This document shows positions 8,467 through 17,805 of a stretch of 64,000 nt of DNA, in pieces (within the stretch, counting starts at the first letter, position 1; each line of letters starts with the position of its first letter). Origin of the DNA: Pseudoalteromonas sp. CO133X (GTDB lineage: Bacteria > Pseudomonadota > Gammaproteobacteria > Enterobacterales > Alteromonadaceae); contig SGPE01000030.1 of NCBI GenBank assembly GCA_004208945.1, positions 310,001 to 374,000 of the forward strand, in the 5' to 3' direction. Position numbers and translations under genes: made by a program. Below the pieces are notes generated by a model. The model was not told the DNA's origin, did not search any database, and was given only the letters and a program-made list of their open reading frames with translations.

Positions 8467-9798
8467 TTAACGATTGAATGTTAAGGCCATAGCGACCTGT
8501 TTGTGCGGGTATACGTGCTTCCCATCAAAGACACACTCACCATTTACAAAGGTATGTGTTATTCGGTGTGAAAAGGTGGTGCCACTAAATGGAGTCCATT
8601 GACATAAGTAATGTGTGTTTGTATGCTCAACGTGCTTTTCTGCATTTGGGTCAACTAGGACTAAATCAGCAAAATAACCTTCACGAATAAAGCCCCGCTC
8701 TTCAATAGCAAACCGCTTTGCCACGTTATGCGCCGTTTTTTCAACAACTTGCTCAAGGCTTAACTCACCACGCTTTACCTGCTCAAGTAACGACAGTAAT
8801 GCATGCTCTACTAAAGGGAGGCCTGCTGGCGCAGCACTGTATTGTTGCTGCTTTTCTTGCCAAGTATGAGGGGCATGATCGGTGGCAATAATATCAATGC
8901 GACCATCGCGTACTGCTGAGAGTAGCGCTTGGCGGTCTTGCTCTGATTTTATGGCGGGGTTACATTTAATTTGATTGCCATAGTTTGCGTAATCGTCTTG
9001 GTTAAACCACAAATGATGCACGCAGGCTTCGGCGGTTATGTGCTTTTGCTCTATGGGTGCGTTACTAAATAGTTCTAGCTCTTTTGCTGTTGTAAGGTGT
9101 AAAACATGTAATTGCGAGCCATAGCGTTTTGCCAACGATACCGCATACGATGATGATGCATAACACGCTAACTCATCACGAATTAATGGATGGTGTTCGA
9201 TTCGTAACTCGCCATAACGTTTTTCTAAACGGCGCTGATTTTGTTGAATAACCTCCCCTTGCTCGCAATGGGTGGCAATGAGTACTGGGCTTTCCCGAAA
9301 AATGGCTTCAAGGGCATGAGGATGTTCAACTAGTAAATCGCCTGTTGATGCTCCCATAAACACTTTAACGCCGCATACATTTTTAGCATCAAGAGCTTTA
9401 ATTTCATCGAGGTTATTAGGGGTCGCGCCAAAGTAAAACGCATAATTCGCAGCGCTCGTTTGCGCTGCTATCGCGTATTTATCAGCAAGTGCTTTTGCCG
9501 TGGTAGTCGAAGGTGAGACATTAGGCATTTCCATAAAGCTTGTAATGCCACCTGCCACTGCCGCGGCAGATTCACTGGCAATCGTACCTTTATGTGTTAG
9601 ACCAGGCTCTCTAAAATGAACTTGATCGTCGATCATGCCTGGTAATAGCAACAGACCGCTTGCATCAATTACCTCATCATTGATCTTGGAACTGATATCT
9701 TTGGCAATTTCAGCGATTCGATTACCAACAATTCGTACATCGTTTATTTCGCGCTGTCCTTCATTAACAACGCAGACATGTTTAATTATGATAGCCAT
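8467..9798 (-). CDS. Dihydroorotase paralogue (amidohydrolase, PyrC2 type)
   Basis: 443 residues, preceded by AAGGAG seven bases before the ATG. Amidohydrolase barrel: the first metal motif reads IDDQVHFREPG near 58, so the usual His-x-His is Gln-x-His. GVKVFMGASTGDL carries the Lys expected to be carboxylated (near 143). Further ligands are in IATHCEQGE and LHVLHLTTAKE, and IIATDHAPHT gives the catalytic Asp. The product would hydrolyse dihydroorotate or a similar cyclic ureide. Its pairing with folE2 behind a Zur-like site suggests a stand-by pyrimidine enzyme for low zinc. A hydantoinase- or allantoinase-like role is the alternative. Confidence 0.85.
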   Translation of the reverse strand: MAIIIKHVCVVNEGQREINDVRIVGNRIAEIAKDISSKINDEVIDASGLLLLPGMIDDQVHFREPGLTHKGTIASESAAAVAGGITSFMEMPNVSPSTTTAKALADKYAIAAQTSAANYAFYFGATPNNLDEIKALDAKNVCGVKVFMGASTGDLLVEHPHALEAIFRESPVLIATHCEQGEVIQQNQRRLEKRYGELRIEHHPLIRDELACYASSSYAVSLAKRYGSQLHVLHLTTAKELELFSNAPIEQKHITAEACVHHLWFNQDDYANYGNQIKCNPAIKSEQDRQALLSAVRDGRIDIIATDHAPHTWQEKQQQYSAAPAGLPLVEHALLSLLEQVKRGELSLEQVVEKTAHNVAKRFAIEERGFIREGYFADLVLVDPNAEKHVEHTNTHYLCQWTPFSGTTFSHRITHTFVNGECVFDGKHVYPHKQVAMALTFNR

Positions 9799-9875
9799 AC
9801 GACTCCTTGCTTATTCAGCAACATTTGCAACTTATCGTAAAAAAATGCACTCCATGGCAAGATTGATTGCAGATT

Positions 9876-9898
9876 AAATTGTTACAATATAACATACC
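9876..9898. promoter_or_regulatory. Zur-like operator between folE2 operon and EEP nuclease gene
   Basis: The core GTTACAATATAACAT (9881-9895) differs by one base from GTTATAATATAACAT, the centre of the gammaproteobacterial Zur box. About 18 of 23 positions of the full consensus agree. It lies 78 bases before the dihydroorotase ATG and 30 before the divergent nuclease ATG, so it could act on both. Supported by the zinc-independent folE2 downstream. Confidence 0.7.
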
Positions 9899-9927
9899 AC
9901 ATCATTATTCTTAGGTAATAGTCGTAG

Positions 9928-10863
9928 ATGAAAATAATTAAGCATCCGCATTTGACTAGCTTGGCATTACTACTGCTATCAGTTGTAAATAGTAATTTTG
10001 CAAATGCCAAAAGCTTACGCGTGGTCACTTGGAACTCCGAACACTTAGCAGCTCACAATGGTAAAGGCTGTAAAGCCAGAGACACTGAAAGTTACACTCA
10101 GATGCGCCAATACGCTCAATCACTTGATGCAGATGTAATTGCACTTCAAGAAGTTGACTCTCTGGCGGCTGTTGAACGAATATTTCCTGACTCAAAATGG
10201 CAAATAATCATGTCATCACGAACTGATTCGCCCAGTTACACTTGTAGAGAAAACAAGCAAGCATCAACACAACAAAAAGTCGCCTTCGTGGTGAGAAAGC
10301 CTATTTTAATAAAACAGGTTAACCATCTAAGTGAGTTAGCTAAAGCGAAAGTGGGTGCAAGAGAAGCGATTCACTTACAAATTGAACAAGCGGGTAAACC
10401 ATTAAACTTACTTAATGTTCATATGAAAAGTGGCTGCTTTGTTGAAAATTATGAAGTATCAAATAAATCAAATTGCGCAATATACGCTAAACAAGCTGAG
10501 TATTTAAAAAGCTACCTAGCCCAGCAAAACTTAGCTCGCGAAAACTGGCTTATACTAGGTGATTTTAACCATCATTTAACAGCCACAGATAACCATTTTA
10601 GAGTTGAGCTTTTAGCAGCTTCTGACTATAAAAATAAAAAAGATTACAGTGATGGTTCGCCACTTATCGCAGCTAATAACCTTTTTATCGCAACAGATGG
10701 TGTAGAAGGTTGTCATCCAAAGTACCCTTTGCCCATTGATCACATCGTGATATCGGCTTCCATGAGGCGCGCTTTGGTGCCATCTTCTGTGAAATTTCAC
10801 AATTACAGCACAGATCATATGTTAAGCGATCACTGTGCTTTATCAGCGCAATTTAATTTTTAA
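9928..10863 (+). CDS. Secreted endonuclease/exonuclease/phosphatase (EEP) family protein
   Basis: 311 residues with a signal peptide ending near ANA (about 27). EEP-fold motifs are in order: VVTWNSEHL (Asn), IALQEVD (catalytic Glu, near 75), LNVHMKSGC, LILGDFNHH (Asp/Asn, near 210), PIDHIVIS, and STDHMLSDHCAL (Asp-His pair near the end). Several Cys residues suggest disulfides, in keeping with export. It is likely a secreted nuclease or phosphodiesterase that helps use external DNA or phosphate esters. Its start is 30 bases from the Zur-like site, so zinc control is possible. The M3 peptidase gene follows after 15 bases and may be co-transcribed. Confidence 0.9.
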   Translation: MKIIKHPHLTSLALLLLSVVNSNFANAKSLRVVTWNSEHLAAHNGKGCKARDTESYTQMRQYAQSLDADVIALQEVDSLAAVERIFPDSKWQIIMSSRTDSPSYTCRENKQASTQQKVAFVVRKPILIKQVNHLSELAKAKVGAREAIHLQIEQAGKPLNLLNVHMKSGCFVENYEVSNKSNCAIYAKQAEYLKSYLAQQNLARENWLILGDFNHHLTATDNHFRVELLAASDYKNKKDYSDGSPLIAANNLFIATDGVEGCHPKYPLPIDHIVISASMRRALVPSSVKFHNYSTDHMLSDHCALSAQFNF

Positions 10864-10878
10864 AAGAAAGAGAAAACA

Positions 10879-13044
10879 ATGAAACACGTACTCGCAACCG
10901 CGATTAGCTCAGCGTTATTATTAACGGCCTGTTCTGAGCCACAAACAACAGAAAATAAAACAACAACTGAACAAGTTGCAACAACCGCTGACGTTGAGCA
11001 AGCAAACCCATTATTAGTAAAAAGCGTATTACAATACGAAACGCCTGATTTTAGTGTAATAAAAGATGAGCACTTTATGCCTGCTTTCAATAAAGGCATG
11101 ACAGAGCAAATGGCTGAAGTACAAGCTATTATTAGTAATCAAGCTAAGCCTGACTTTCAAAATACCATTGTTGCCCTTGAGCTAAGTGGTGAATTAATGA
11201 CTCGCACCCGCAGCATTTTTTATAATCTAGCAGGGAGTGATTCAAACCCTAAACGTCGTGAAATACAAAAAGAGCTCGCACCAAAGCTTGCTGCACATAA
11301 CGACAATATCTTTTTAAATAAAGACTTATTTGAGAAAGTCTCTGCTGTATATGCTGAGTCAGATAAACTAGCATTAACCGCTGAAGAAAAGCGTCTTTTA
11401 GATGTTTACTACAAGCGTTTTGTACGTGCTGGTGCGAAACTAACCGCGGAAGAAAAACAACAGATCCGTGATATTAATACAAAACATTCAAGCTTAACGA
11501 CTCAGTTTTCGCAGAACTTATTAGCACTTACTAAAACGAACGTTGTGCTTGTTGATGACAAAGCTGAACTTGAAGGTTTACCTGCAGGTCAAATCGAACA
11601 GCTTGCTAATGCAGCAACAGAAGCTGGCCACTCAGGCAAATACCTAATTAAGATCACCAACACGACACGCCAACCTATTTTAGCGACACTTAAAAATCGT
11701 GATTTACGTGAAAAAATTTGGCGTGCCTCAGCTGAGCGTGCACTTTCTGGTGAAAACAGTAACCGTGAAATCGTTGCAGAACTTGCTCAGTTACGTGCTC
11801 AAAAGGCTAAACTACTTGGTTATGATAGCTGGGCGGCATTCGGACTAGAGTCACAAATGGCGAAAACGCCGCAGGCAGTATTTGATATGTTTGCTGGTAT
11901 GATCCCTGCGTTAATGCAAAACGTTAATGCTGAGGCTGAAGCGATCCAAGCTAAGATCGATGAGTCAGGTGAACAGTTCAAACTACAACCTTGGGATTGG
12001 TTATTCTACGCAGAACAAGTTCGTAAAGATAAGTACAACCTAGACGAAAATGCAGTCAAAGAATACTTTGAATTTAATCGTGTGCTAGAGGACGGTGTAT
12101 TCTTCACCATGAACCGTTTATACGGTATTACATTCAAACCACGTAACGATATTCCAGTTTACCATCCTGATGTTAAAGCCTATGAGTTATTTGATGAAAA
12201 CGGTAACAGCTTAGCCATTTTCTTTGCTGACTACTTTGCTCGCGAAGGTAAGCGTGGCGGTGCATGGATGAGCTCATTTGTAAAACAATCAGGCCTTAAA
12301 GAACAAAAGCCTGTTGTTGTTAATGTAATGAACATCCAAAAAGGTGCTAATGGTGAACCTACGCTTATCAGCTATGATGAAGCGACGACTATTTTCCACG
12401 AATTAGGCCACGGCTTACATGGCATGTTCTCAAAAGTAAAATATCCTATGCTTTCAGGTACGTCGGTATCACGCGACTTCGTTGAATTCCCGTCAACGTT
12501 CGAAGAAGACTGGGCAATGTATCCTGAAGTTATCGCAAACTATGCGAAACACCATAAAACAGGTGAACCTATTCCTGATGAGTTACTGCAAAAAGTAATC
12601 CAATCACGTAGCTTCAACCAAGGTTTTGATACGTTAGAATATGTTGCTGCTGCACTTCTTGATATGGAATGGCACTCACTGCCTGCAGATGCACCATTAC
12701 AAGACATTGAAGAGTTTGAGCAACAAGCACTTACAAAACATGGTGTAAATGTACCATTTGTACCACCACGTTATAAATCAGCATTCTTCTCACACTCTAT
12801 GGGTGGCGGCTACTCAGCTGGTTACTACGCATATATGTGGAGTGAAATTTTAGCAGCTGATGCGTTTGCTTATGTACAAGAGCAAGGCGGTTTAACTCGC
12901 AAAATGGGTGACAAATACCGTAAAGAAATTTTAGAAATGGGCAACTCGCGCGACTTAATGGAATCGTATAAAGCATTCCGAGGCCAAGAGCCAGATACTT
13001 CAGCGTTATTAAAACGCCGCGGTTTAAAAGCGACGGTTCAATAG
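10879..13044 (+). CDS. M3 family metallopeptidase (Dcp-like), lipoprotein
   Basis: 721 residues. The N-terminus has a lipoprotein signal with lipobox LLTAC (Cys about 17), followed by a Thr/Glu-rich linker. The M3 zinc motif HELGHGLHGMF is at about 507-517, with the third ligand Glu further on in FVEFPSTFEEDW. The C-terminal SHSMGGGYSAGYYAYMWSE block, with His and Tyr for substrate binding, is typical of peptidyl-dipeptidase Dcp. The enzyme removes C-terminal dipeptides. Dcp of E. coli is cytoplasmic or periplasmic, but this one should be anchored in the outer membrane. It follows the EEP gene closely and ends before a strong terminator. Confidence 0.93.
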   Translation: MKHVLATAISSALLLTACSEPQTTENKTTTEQVATTADVEQANPLLVKSVLQYETPDFSVIKDEHFMPAFNKGMTEQMAEVQAIISNQAKPDFQNTIVALELSGELMTRTRSIFYNLAGSDSNPKRREIQKELAPKLAAHNDNIFLNKDLFEKVSAVYAESDKLALTAEEKRLLDVYYKRFVRAGAKLTAEEKQQIRDINTKHSSLTTQFSQNLLALTKTNVVLVDDKAELEGLPAGQIEQLANAATEAGHSGKYLIKITNTTRQPILATLKNRDLREKIWRASAERALSGENSNREIVAELAQLRAQKAKLLGYDSWAAFGLESQMAKTPQAVFDMFAGMIPALMQNVNAEAEAIQAKIDESGEQFKLQPWDWLFYAEQVRKDKYNLDENAVKEYFEFNRVLEDGVFFTMNRLYGITFKPRNDIPVYHPDVKAYELFDENGNSLAIFFADYFAREGKRGGAWMSSFVKQSGLKEQKPVVVNVMNIQKGANGEPTLISYDEATTIFHELGHGLHGMFSKVKYPMLSGTSVSRDFVEFPSTFEEDWAMYPEVIANYAKHHKTGEPIPDELLQKVIQSRSFNQGFDTLEYVAAALLDMEWHSLPADAPLQDIEEFEQQALTKHGVNVPFVPPRYKSAFFSHSMGGGYSAGYYAYMWSEILAADAFAYVQEQGGLTRKMGDKYRKEILEMGNSRDLMESYKAFRGQEPDTSALLKRRGLKATVQ

Positions 13045-13114
13045 TGTTGTAATGCAACTTTTTGCTTGCCCTGACATGGGCAAGTAAGAAAATAAAAAGT
13101 CAGCATATATTAAA

Positions 13115-13144
13115 AAAGCCCTTACAGAAAACTGTAAGGGCTTT
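13115..13144. terminator. Bidirectional terminator between convergent M3 and M36 genes
   Basis: A perfect 13-bp stem, AAAGCCCTTACAG / CTGTAAGGGCTTT, has a 4-base loop. T-rich tracts follow on both strands. It lies 70 bases after the M3 stop and 28 after the M36 stop, so it serves both genes. Confidence 0.92.
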
Positions 13145-13171
13145 GTTTTTTATCACTGTCTGATAATTAAC

Positions 13172-16100
13172 TTAGCGTTTGCGGCGACGACCTACTAACG
13201 CTAATGGAGCAAGTAGTAAGGTCAAGAAACCAAAACTACCACTGCTTGAATTTCTAGGCTCTGGGGTTTCAACCACAGGTTCAGCTTCATTTGTAACAGC
13301 AACCGTTACTTGCTCTGACACGGATGCAACACCGTCGCTAACAACAACCTCAAAGACGACTTCTTCATCCGCTGAGATTGAGCCAGGAGTGAAACTTAAT
13401 GTTGCAGTATCTTCGCCTGATAGTGTTGCAGCTGAACCACTCACTTGCGTCCAAGCATACGTTAATTCATCATCACTATTACGATCAGTTGCAGTTACGC
13501 TTAACGTACCTGTTGCAGACTCAGAAATACTTTCATCGCCAGATACGCTAATAACTGGCATTGCATTATCACATGCAAAAGTATCACCCGCGATAACATT
13601 TGATAGTATCGGTGTTGTTACATTGGTAAATGACACATTATCAATCCACCAACCAAACTCACGTACAGCGCTATCAGACGATAAACGGAAACGAAGCTTC
13701 GCGCGGTTACCATTTAATTCAGTACCAAATCGAATTGTTTCGTAATTACCATACGCACCGTTCTCATCAATGTTATTGCCTGTAAACGTATCACGGTCTT
13801 GAATTGCCTGTGCATCATTTTCAGTCAGCGGACCATCATAGCCAACATCAAATGTGCCACCCATTTCAGTTACATCAACCCAATTACCACCATTTACACT
13901 GATTTCAACAACACCACCATCCCAATTTTCTTCAATTAGATAGAAGTGCCAGAATGACACTGCAAACTCGCCAGCAAAACCAATCTCAAACTCTTTAGTT
14001 TCAACAGCAACGTCTGATTCAAAATCATTGTTATTTAGGTACATGGTTTGCTCACCAAGCCCAAAACCAAAGGTATTGAAAAAGGCTACGTTGCCATCAT
14101 TAGCCATGCTTTGAGTGCCCTCTGCTAGGTCACCACCCGTCATTACGTTTTCTTTAAAGTCATTTAATGATGTCGCTGCGACTTCCATGTTATCTGAAGT
14201 TTGAGAACCTACAGGTGCTTTTGCTTCAAAGTCCATGTTAACCGTATATGAGAGGGTCTCGCTTGCTGCTTCAACAATTTCATCATCAGCAGATAGTTCT
14301 GGGAATGACACTTGGATCTCAAGCGTATCTGCGGTACCCGCATCATTTAGTGTAAATTTAATAGGCGCACTTGTAGCCGATGTGAATGGAGTCATCTCAT
14401 CAAACGTGATTAAGCCATCATTTTCAAAAGTAACATCATGGTTACTAACAACGCTCAACTGTGCTTGTGTACCTGTTAGTGTTTCACTACCTGTATTGGT
14501 AATGCTCACAGTTAGTGTGCCGGTTTCACCTTTATCTAGAATGTTATCATTCGAGCAATAACCTAACTCTGCACCATTAAAGTCATTGTTTACGCTCACA
14601 TCTTTAAGAGTAAAGCTGGCAAGCTCCATATCATCAGATTCAACCACACCGGTTAAGTCTGTGCTGAAACGCTCTGGAGCAACAGCACCTAAGCCCATAC
14701 CACGCTTAGCAAATGCACCTAAAATAAGCTCGTAATCGTTTGTATCAACAGCATAAGCAGCAGCTAAGACAGCATCACGTGCTTCTGTGTATAGCGGCGC
14801 AATTGGTGTTAATTTATAACCCGCAACAAGGTAGTTAGCCATGCGGTTTTGTGCTTCTTCAAAGCCATGCTCGTTGATTAGTGCAACATAGCTCTCCCAC
14901 AACATTGTTGCCCAAATTTCACCTGCTGCGTGTGGTGAACCTACATTAGTTGGAGCAATACCTACATCAGTACCGGCATTTTCAGTAATGTGACGGAAAG
15001 ACAGTGGGTTTACTTCCATGTTTGTAGAATATGGAACACGGCGAATACCAAAATAGAAGTCTTCTACGAATGTACCGCTACCGTAAGCTTTTTGGAACTT
15101 ATCGTTGCCAGGAATGTTGATATCGCCTGCTTTAGCAATAAACATAAGTGAGTGGAAATCACCCCAGCCTTCACCCATGGCACGGCCTTGGAAGTTGATA
15201 AGACCAGACGAGTTACCGACTAAACGGTTACTAATATAGTGACCCCATTCGTGTGCAATAATACCGTTATCTAATGTGCCATCTTTTAACGTTGCTTTGT
15301 TAAACATGTTTACAGTTACAGCATTACCTGCATCTATCGCGTCATACATTTTATGACCGTCAGCAAAGTTAAGTCCCATGTTTGGAATAAGCACGGCATC
15401 ATCTTCACCGCCCATAGGTGCAGGATCATCAGTATTAGGATCATTATTTACAACGATTGCACCAATAGCGCCCGCTTCTTGAGCGTGGAATACTTTTGCA
15501 GTGAAGTTACACGAGCCACGGTCAATTAAAGCAATTTTACCAGCTAAATCTGCTGCATTCGTTGCAGGCTCACAACCATCCGTTACACTCCCTGAGTCAA
15601 CATCATTACCATCGATTAGGCGTACAACTTCAGCGGCTACGTCTGCAAACTGACCTTGACCAAAACCAGAAACTTGCGTTGACTCAAGAAGACCAATCGT
15701 TTCATCAGATGTAACTACAACACCAAAGTCTACACCTACTTTCGCATCTTTTGAGTTGTATAAATACATTTGCATACGAGGGCTTGCACCATCTGCTGGC
15801 GTAAACATATTTGCATTGTTTAGACCGCTGTTATCTTGTGCTTGCGCTTCAATTGGATCGCCTTCTACACCACCACGGCCATAGTTAGATACCTGTGCAA
15901 CATTTGATGTTTCGTCAAAACCATGATCATAAAAGAAATCATGTAAGAAGTTGTTCATGTAGAACAAGTTAACGATAGCTGCTTTACGGTTGTCATAACT
16001 ATTAGCAACCTGATCAACTTGATATGGGTAGTCAAAAGTAAAATCAGACGTTGTTTCAGCCGTAAAGTCACCCTCAGTAAAACCTTGTGGTGCAATAACA

Positions 16101-17185
16101 TCAGCATACGCAAAAACGTTATTACCTGATGTAGTCGTTGCATCATCCTCAAGCCACGGGTCCATTGTGCTCAGCTTGCTGTAGTAAGATAAGCTAACTA
16201 AAGGTGCATCTAGAATTTCAGTTTCATCAACTTGATCAGGGCCATCAGCTGGGATTACGTCGCCGTGTGGACCTTCCCAAGGGTAACCATCTGCATCAGC
16301 CCATACACGATAGTTAAAGTCTACCGCGTGTGCTTTTAAGTCTTTTTTGAAGTAAACCTTATTGTTGTCAGCACCAATAACGTAGCTGAAGTAGTCGCTA
16401 TCTAGACTATTTTTATCGGCAACTTCAACTTCAACATAATAAGCTGACTCAAGTTGTCCATTAACTTCAAAAAATACTTTCTTCGCACGAGGTTGACCAA
16501 CGACAACCTTTTCACCATTTTGGTTAGTTACATTGTACTTAACATAGTCACCTTGCTCAGTAGACTTAACCAGCGAAACATTGATATCTGCTAGCTCTTT
16601 AATAGCGCGCTTGATACTTTGCTCAGCACCCACAAATTTAGCAAGTGGTGCAAATGATTTAGTCGCATTAGAACTAACGTTAGCAAAGTAACCAGAGCCA
16701 GCTACTAAGTTTTGCTCTTTGTCCATGATTAAGTTGTATTCACGGTTGAATACTTCAATATCATGTACTTTTTGCTTGTATTTAGCCGTGATTGAGCCCA
16801 GTTTTTGCTCAGATAAATCTGTTAATACTGCACTTGATACACCTTTCTTAGCTGTACTTACACCCGTTAGCGCATTTAAATAAAAATCTGCAGCGTAAGC
16901 ATTGCGTTGCTCTGGTAAAACAACTGACATATCTGGTTTCGCTTGACCAACAGCCTGCCATAAGAATGTCGCTTTGCCTAATTGAGCATCAAAAATAGAT
17001 TTATGACCCGATACAGTGCGGCGCTCAGCTAATGCACGTTGCTGAGTTATTTGTGGGTTGAATTGCGCGTGTGAGCTTGTACTAGAGGCACTGTAGAAGC
17101 GAGTTTGTTCACTTGCTTGTACTTGTGATGATGCCAAAATAGCCGTTACTAATGTTGCTACAGCGCTTACTTTAAATTTAGCCAT
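13172..17185 (-). CDS. Secreted M36 (fungalysin) metalloprotease with PA insert and C-terminal sorting tail
   Basis: The start is set at the ATG at 17185, preceded by AGGGAA; the open frame extends 17 codons further without a better site. About 1337 residues. A signal peptide ends in VQA, a propeptide (FTP-like) covers about 35-290, and the catalytic region follows. A PA domain (about 530-625, LIDRGSCNFTAKVFHAQEAG) is inserted. The zinc site is AHEWGHYISNRL (near 645), with third ligand in GEGWGDFHSL. After that come a beta-rich region with paired acidic loops and a PKD/REJ-like domain (near 1215-1300). The end, SSSGSFGFLTLLLAPLALVG then RRRKR, is a GlyGly-CTERM-like rhombosortase signal. It degrades proteins outside the cell. 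Confidence 0.93.
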   Translation of the reverse strand: MAKFKVSAVATLVTAILASSQVQASEQTRFYSASSTSSHAQFNPQITQQRALAERRTVSGHKSIFDAQLGKATFLWQAVGQAKPDMSVVLPEQRNAYAADFYLNALTGVSTAKKGVSSAVLTDLSEQKLGSITAKYKQKVHDIEVFNREYNLIMDKEQNLVAGSGYFANVSSNATKSFAPLAKFVGAEQSIKRAIKELADINVSLVKSTEQGDYVKYNVTNQNGEKVVVGQPRAKKVFFEVNGQLESAYYVEVEVADKNSLDSDYFSYVIGADNNKVYFKKDLKAHAVDFNYRVWADADGYPWEGPHGDVIPADGPDQVDETEILDAPLVSLSYYSKLSTMDPWLEDDATTTSGNNVFAYADVIAPQGFTEGDFTAETTSDFTFDYPYQVDQVANSYDNRKAAIVNLFYMNNFLHDFFYDHGFDETSNVAQVSNYGRGGVEGDPIEAQAQDNSGLNNANMFTPADGASPRMQMYLYNSKDAKVGVDFGVVVTSDETIGLLESTQVSGFGQGQFADVAAEVVRLIDGNDVDSGSVTDGCEPATNAADLAGKIALIDRGSCNFTAKVFHAQEAGAIGAIVVNNDPNTDDPAPMGGEDDAVLIPNMGLNFADGHKMYDAIDAGNAVTVNMFNKATLKDGTLDNGIIAHEWGHYISNRLVGNSSGLINFQGRAMGEGWGDFHSLMFIAKAGDINIPGNDKFQKAYGSGTFVEDFYFGIRRVPYSTNMEVNPLSFRHITENAGTDVGIAPTNVGSPHAAGEIWATMLWESYVALINEHGFEEAQNRMANYLVAGYKLTPIAPLYTEARDAVLAAAYAVDTNDYELILGAFAKRGMGLGAVAPERFSTDLTGVVESDDMELASFTLKDVSVNNDFNGAELGYCSNDNILDKGETGTLTVSITNTGSETLTGTQAQLSVVSNHDVTFENDGLITFDEMTPFTSATSAPIKFTLNDAGTADTLEIQVSFPELSADDEIVEAASETLSYTVNMDFEAKAPVGSQTSDNMEVAATSLNDFKENVMTGGDLAEGTQSMANDGNVAFFNTFGFGLGEQTMYLNNNDFESDVAVETKEFEIGFAGEFAVSFWHFYLIEENWDGGVVEISVNGGNWVDVTEMGGTFDVGYDGPLTENDAQAIQDRDTFTGNNIDENGAYGNYETIRFGTELNGNRAKLRFRLSSDSAVREFGWWIDNVSFTNVTTPILSNVIAGDTFACDNAMPVISVSGDESISESATGTLSVTATDRNSDDELTYAWTQVSGSAATLSGEDTATLSFTPGSISADEEVVFEVVVSDGVASVSEQVTVAVTNEAEPVVETPEPRNSSSGSFGFLTLLLAPLALVGRRRKR

Positions 17186-17309
17186 GCATAAGTTCCCTGT
17201 TGTTATATTTTTAATTTTGGTTAACAATTTAACCAACCATAATGTACCTAAAGCTGTTAATAAAAAACAGTAAAAACTGTAAACAAAAGTAACAATAGTA
17301 GGAGATTAG

Positions 17310-17804
17310 ATGCACCAGATTAATAAAATACAACTAATTATAGTGTTATCCATGTTAACTTTGGGTTGCCAAGAAGGTGAGAATGTAAATAAAAAGGAAG
17401 ACATACCTAAAAATACAGTTCTTCAAAAAGAGCAAAACACACCACAAACCACAACAAAAAAAACTGAAGAGTTAACGAAAACGAACAGTCGTTCTGTTAA
17501 TAACAATGGTGAAAAACTAACTTATAACTCTGAGCAGCTTGTAAAAGGAACCATCGTCTTTAACCACGCAAATTCAGAGCAAGGTACGGTGACAGGCACT
17601 GTATTTATTACACTCAAAACCGAAGAAGCATCCTTAGCACTACTGGACACCTATAAATTAAAAAAGGTAGCTGAGCATACGTACAGCTTTTTTGTCGATA
17701 AAGGTACTGATTTAAAAGTAGTCAAAACTGAATTAGAAAAATACCCAGAAGTCGGTATTGTTGAAATTGCTGTGGATTACACACCCATTAACGAAATACG
17801 TTAA
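17310..17804 (+). CDS. Small lipoprotein, possible inhibitor-like fold
   Basis: 164 residues, with AGGAG seven bases before the ATG. A lipoprotein signal ends in LTLGC (Cys about 20). A Lys/Thr/Asn-rich linker (about 22-70) is followed by a compact domain of about 90 residues. That domain has strands and one helix in the order TGTVFITLKTE, LALLDTYKLKKVAEH, YSFFVDKGTD, LKVVKTELEKYPEVGIVEIA. The pattern resembles the ferredoxin-like propeptides of subtilases (I9/fervidolysin type). It is transcribed away from the M36 protease gene. A protease-inhibitor or chaperone role is only a guess from the fold pattern and the neighbour. The gene otherwise is not recognised. Confidence 0.7.
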   Translation: MHQINKIQLIIVLSMLTLGCQEGENVNKKEDIPKNTVLQKEQNTPQTTTKKTEELTKTNSRSVNNNGEKLTYNSEQLVKGTIVFNHANSEQGTVTGTVFITLKTEEASLALLDTYKLKKVAEHTYSFFVDKGTDLKVVKTELEKYPEVGIVEIAVDYTPINEIR

Positions 17805-17805
17805 T

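Noticed and set aside
13179..13745. A 188-codon Ser/Thr/Val-rich frame on the plus strand
   Set aside because: It is the mirror of the repetitive C-terminal domains of the M36 protease.
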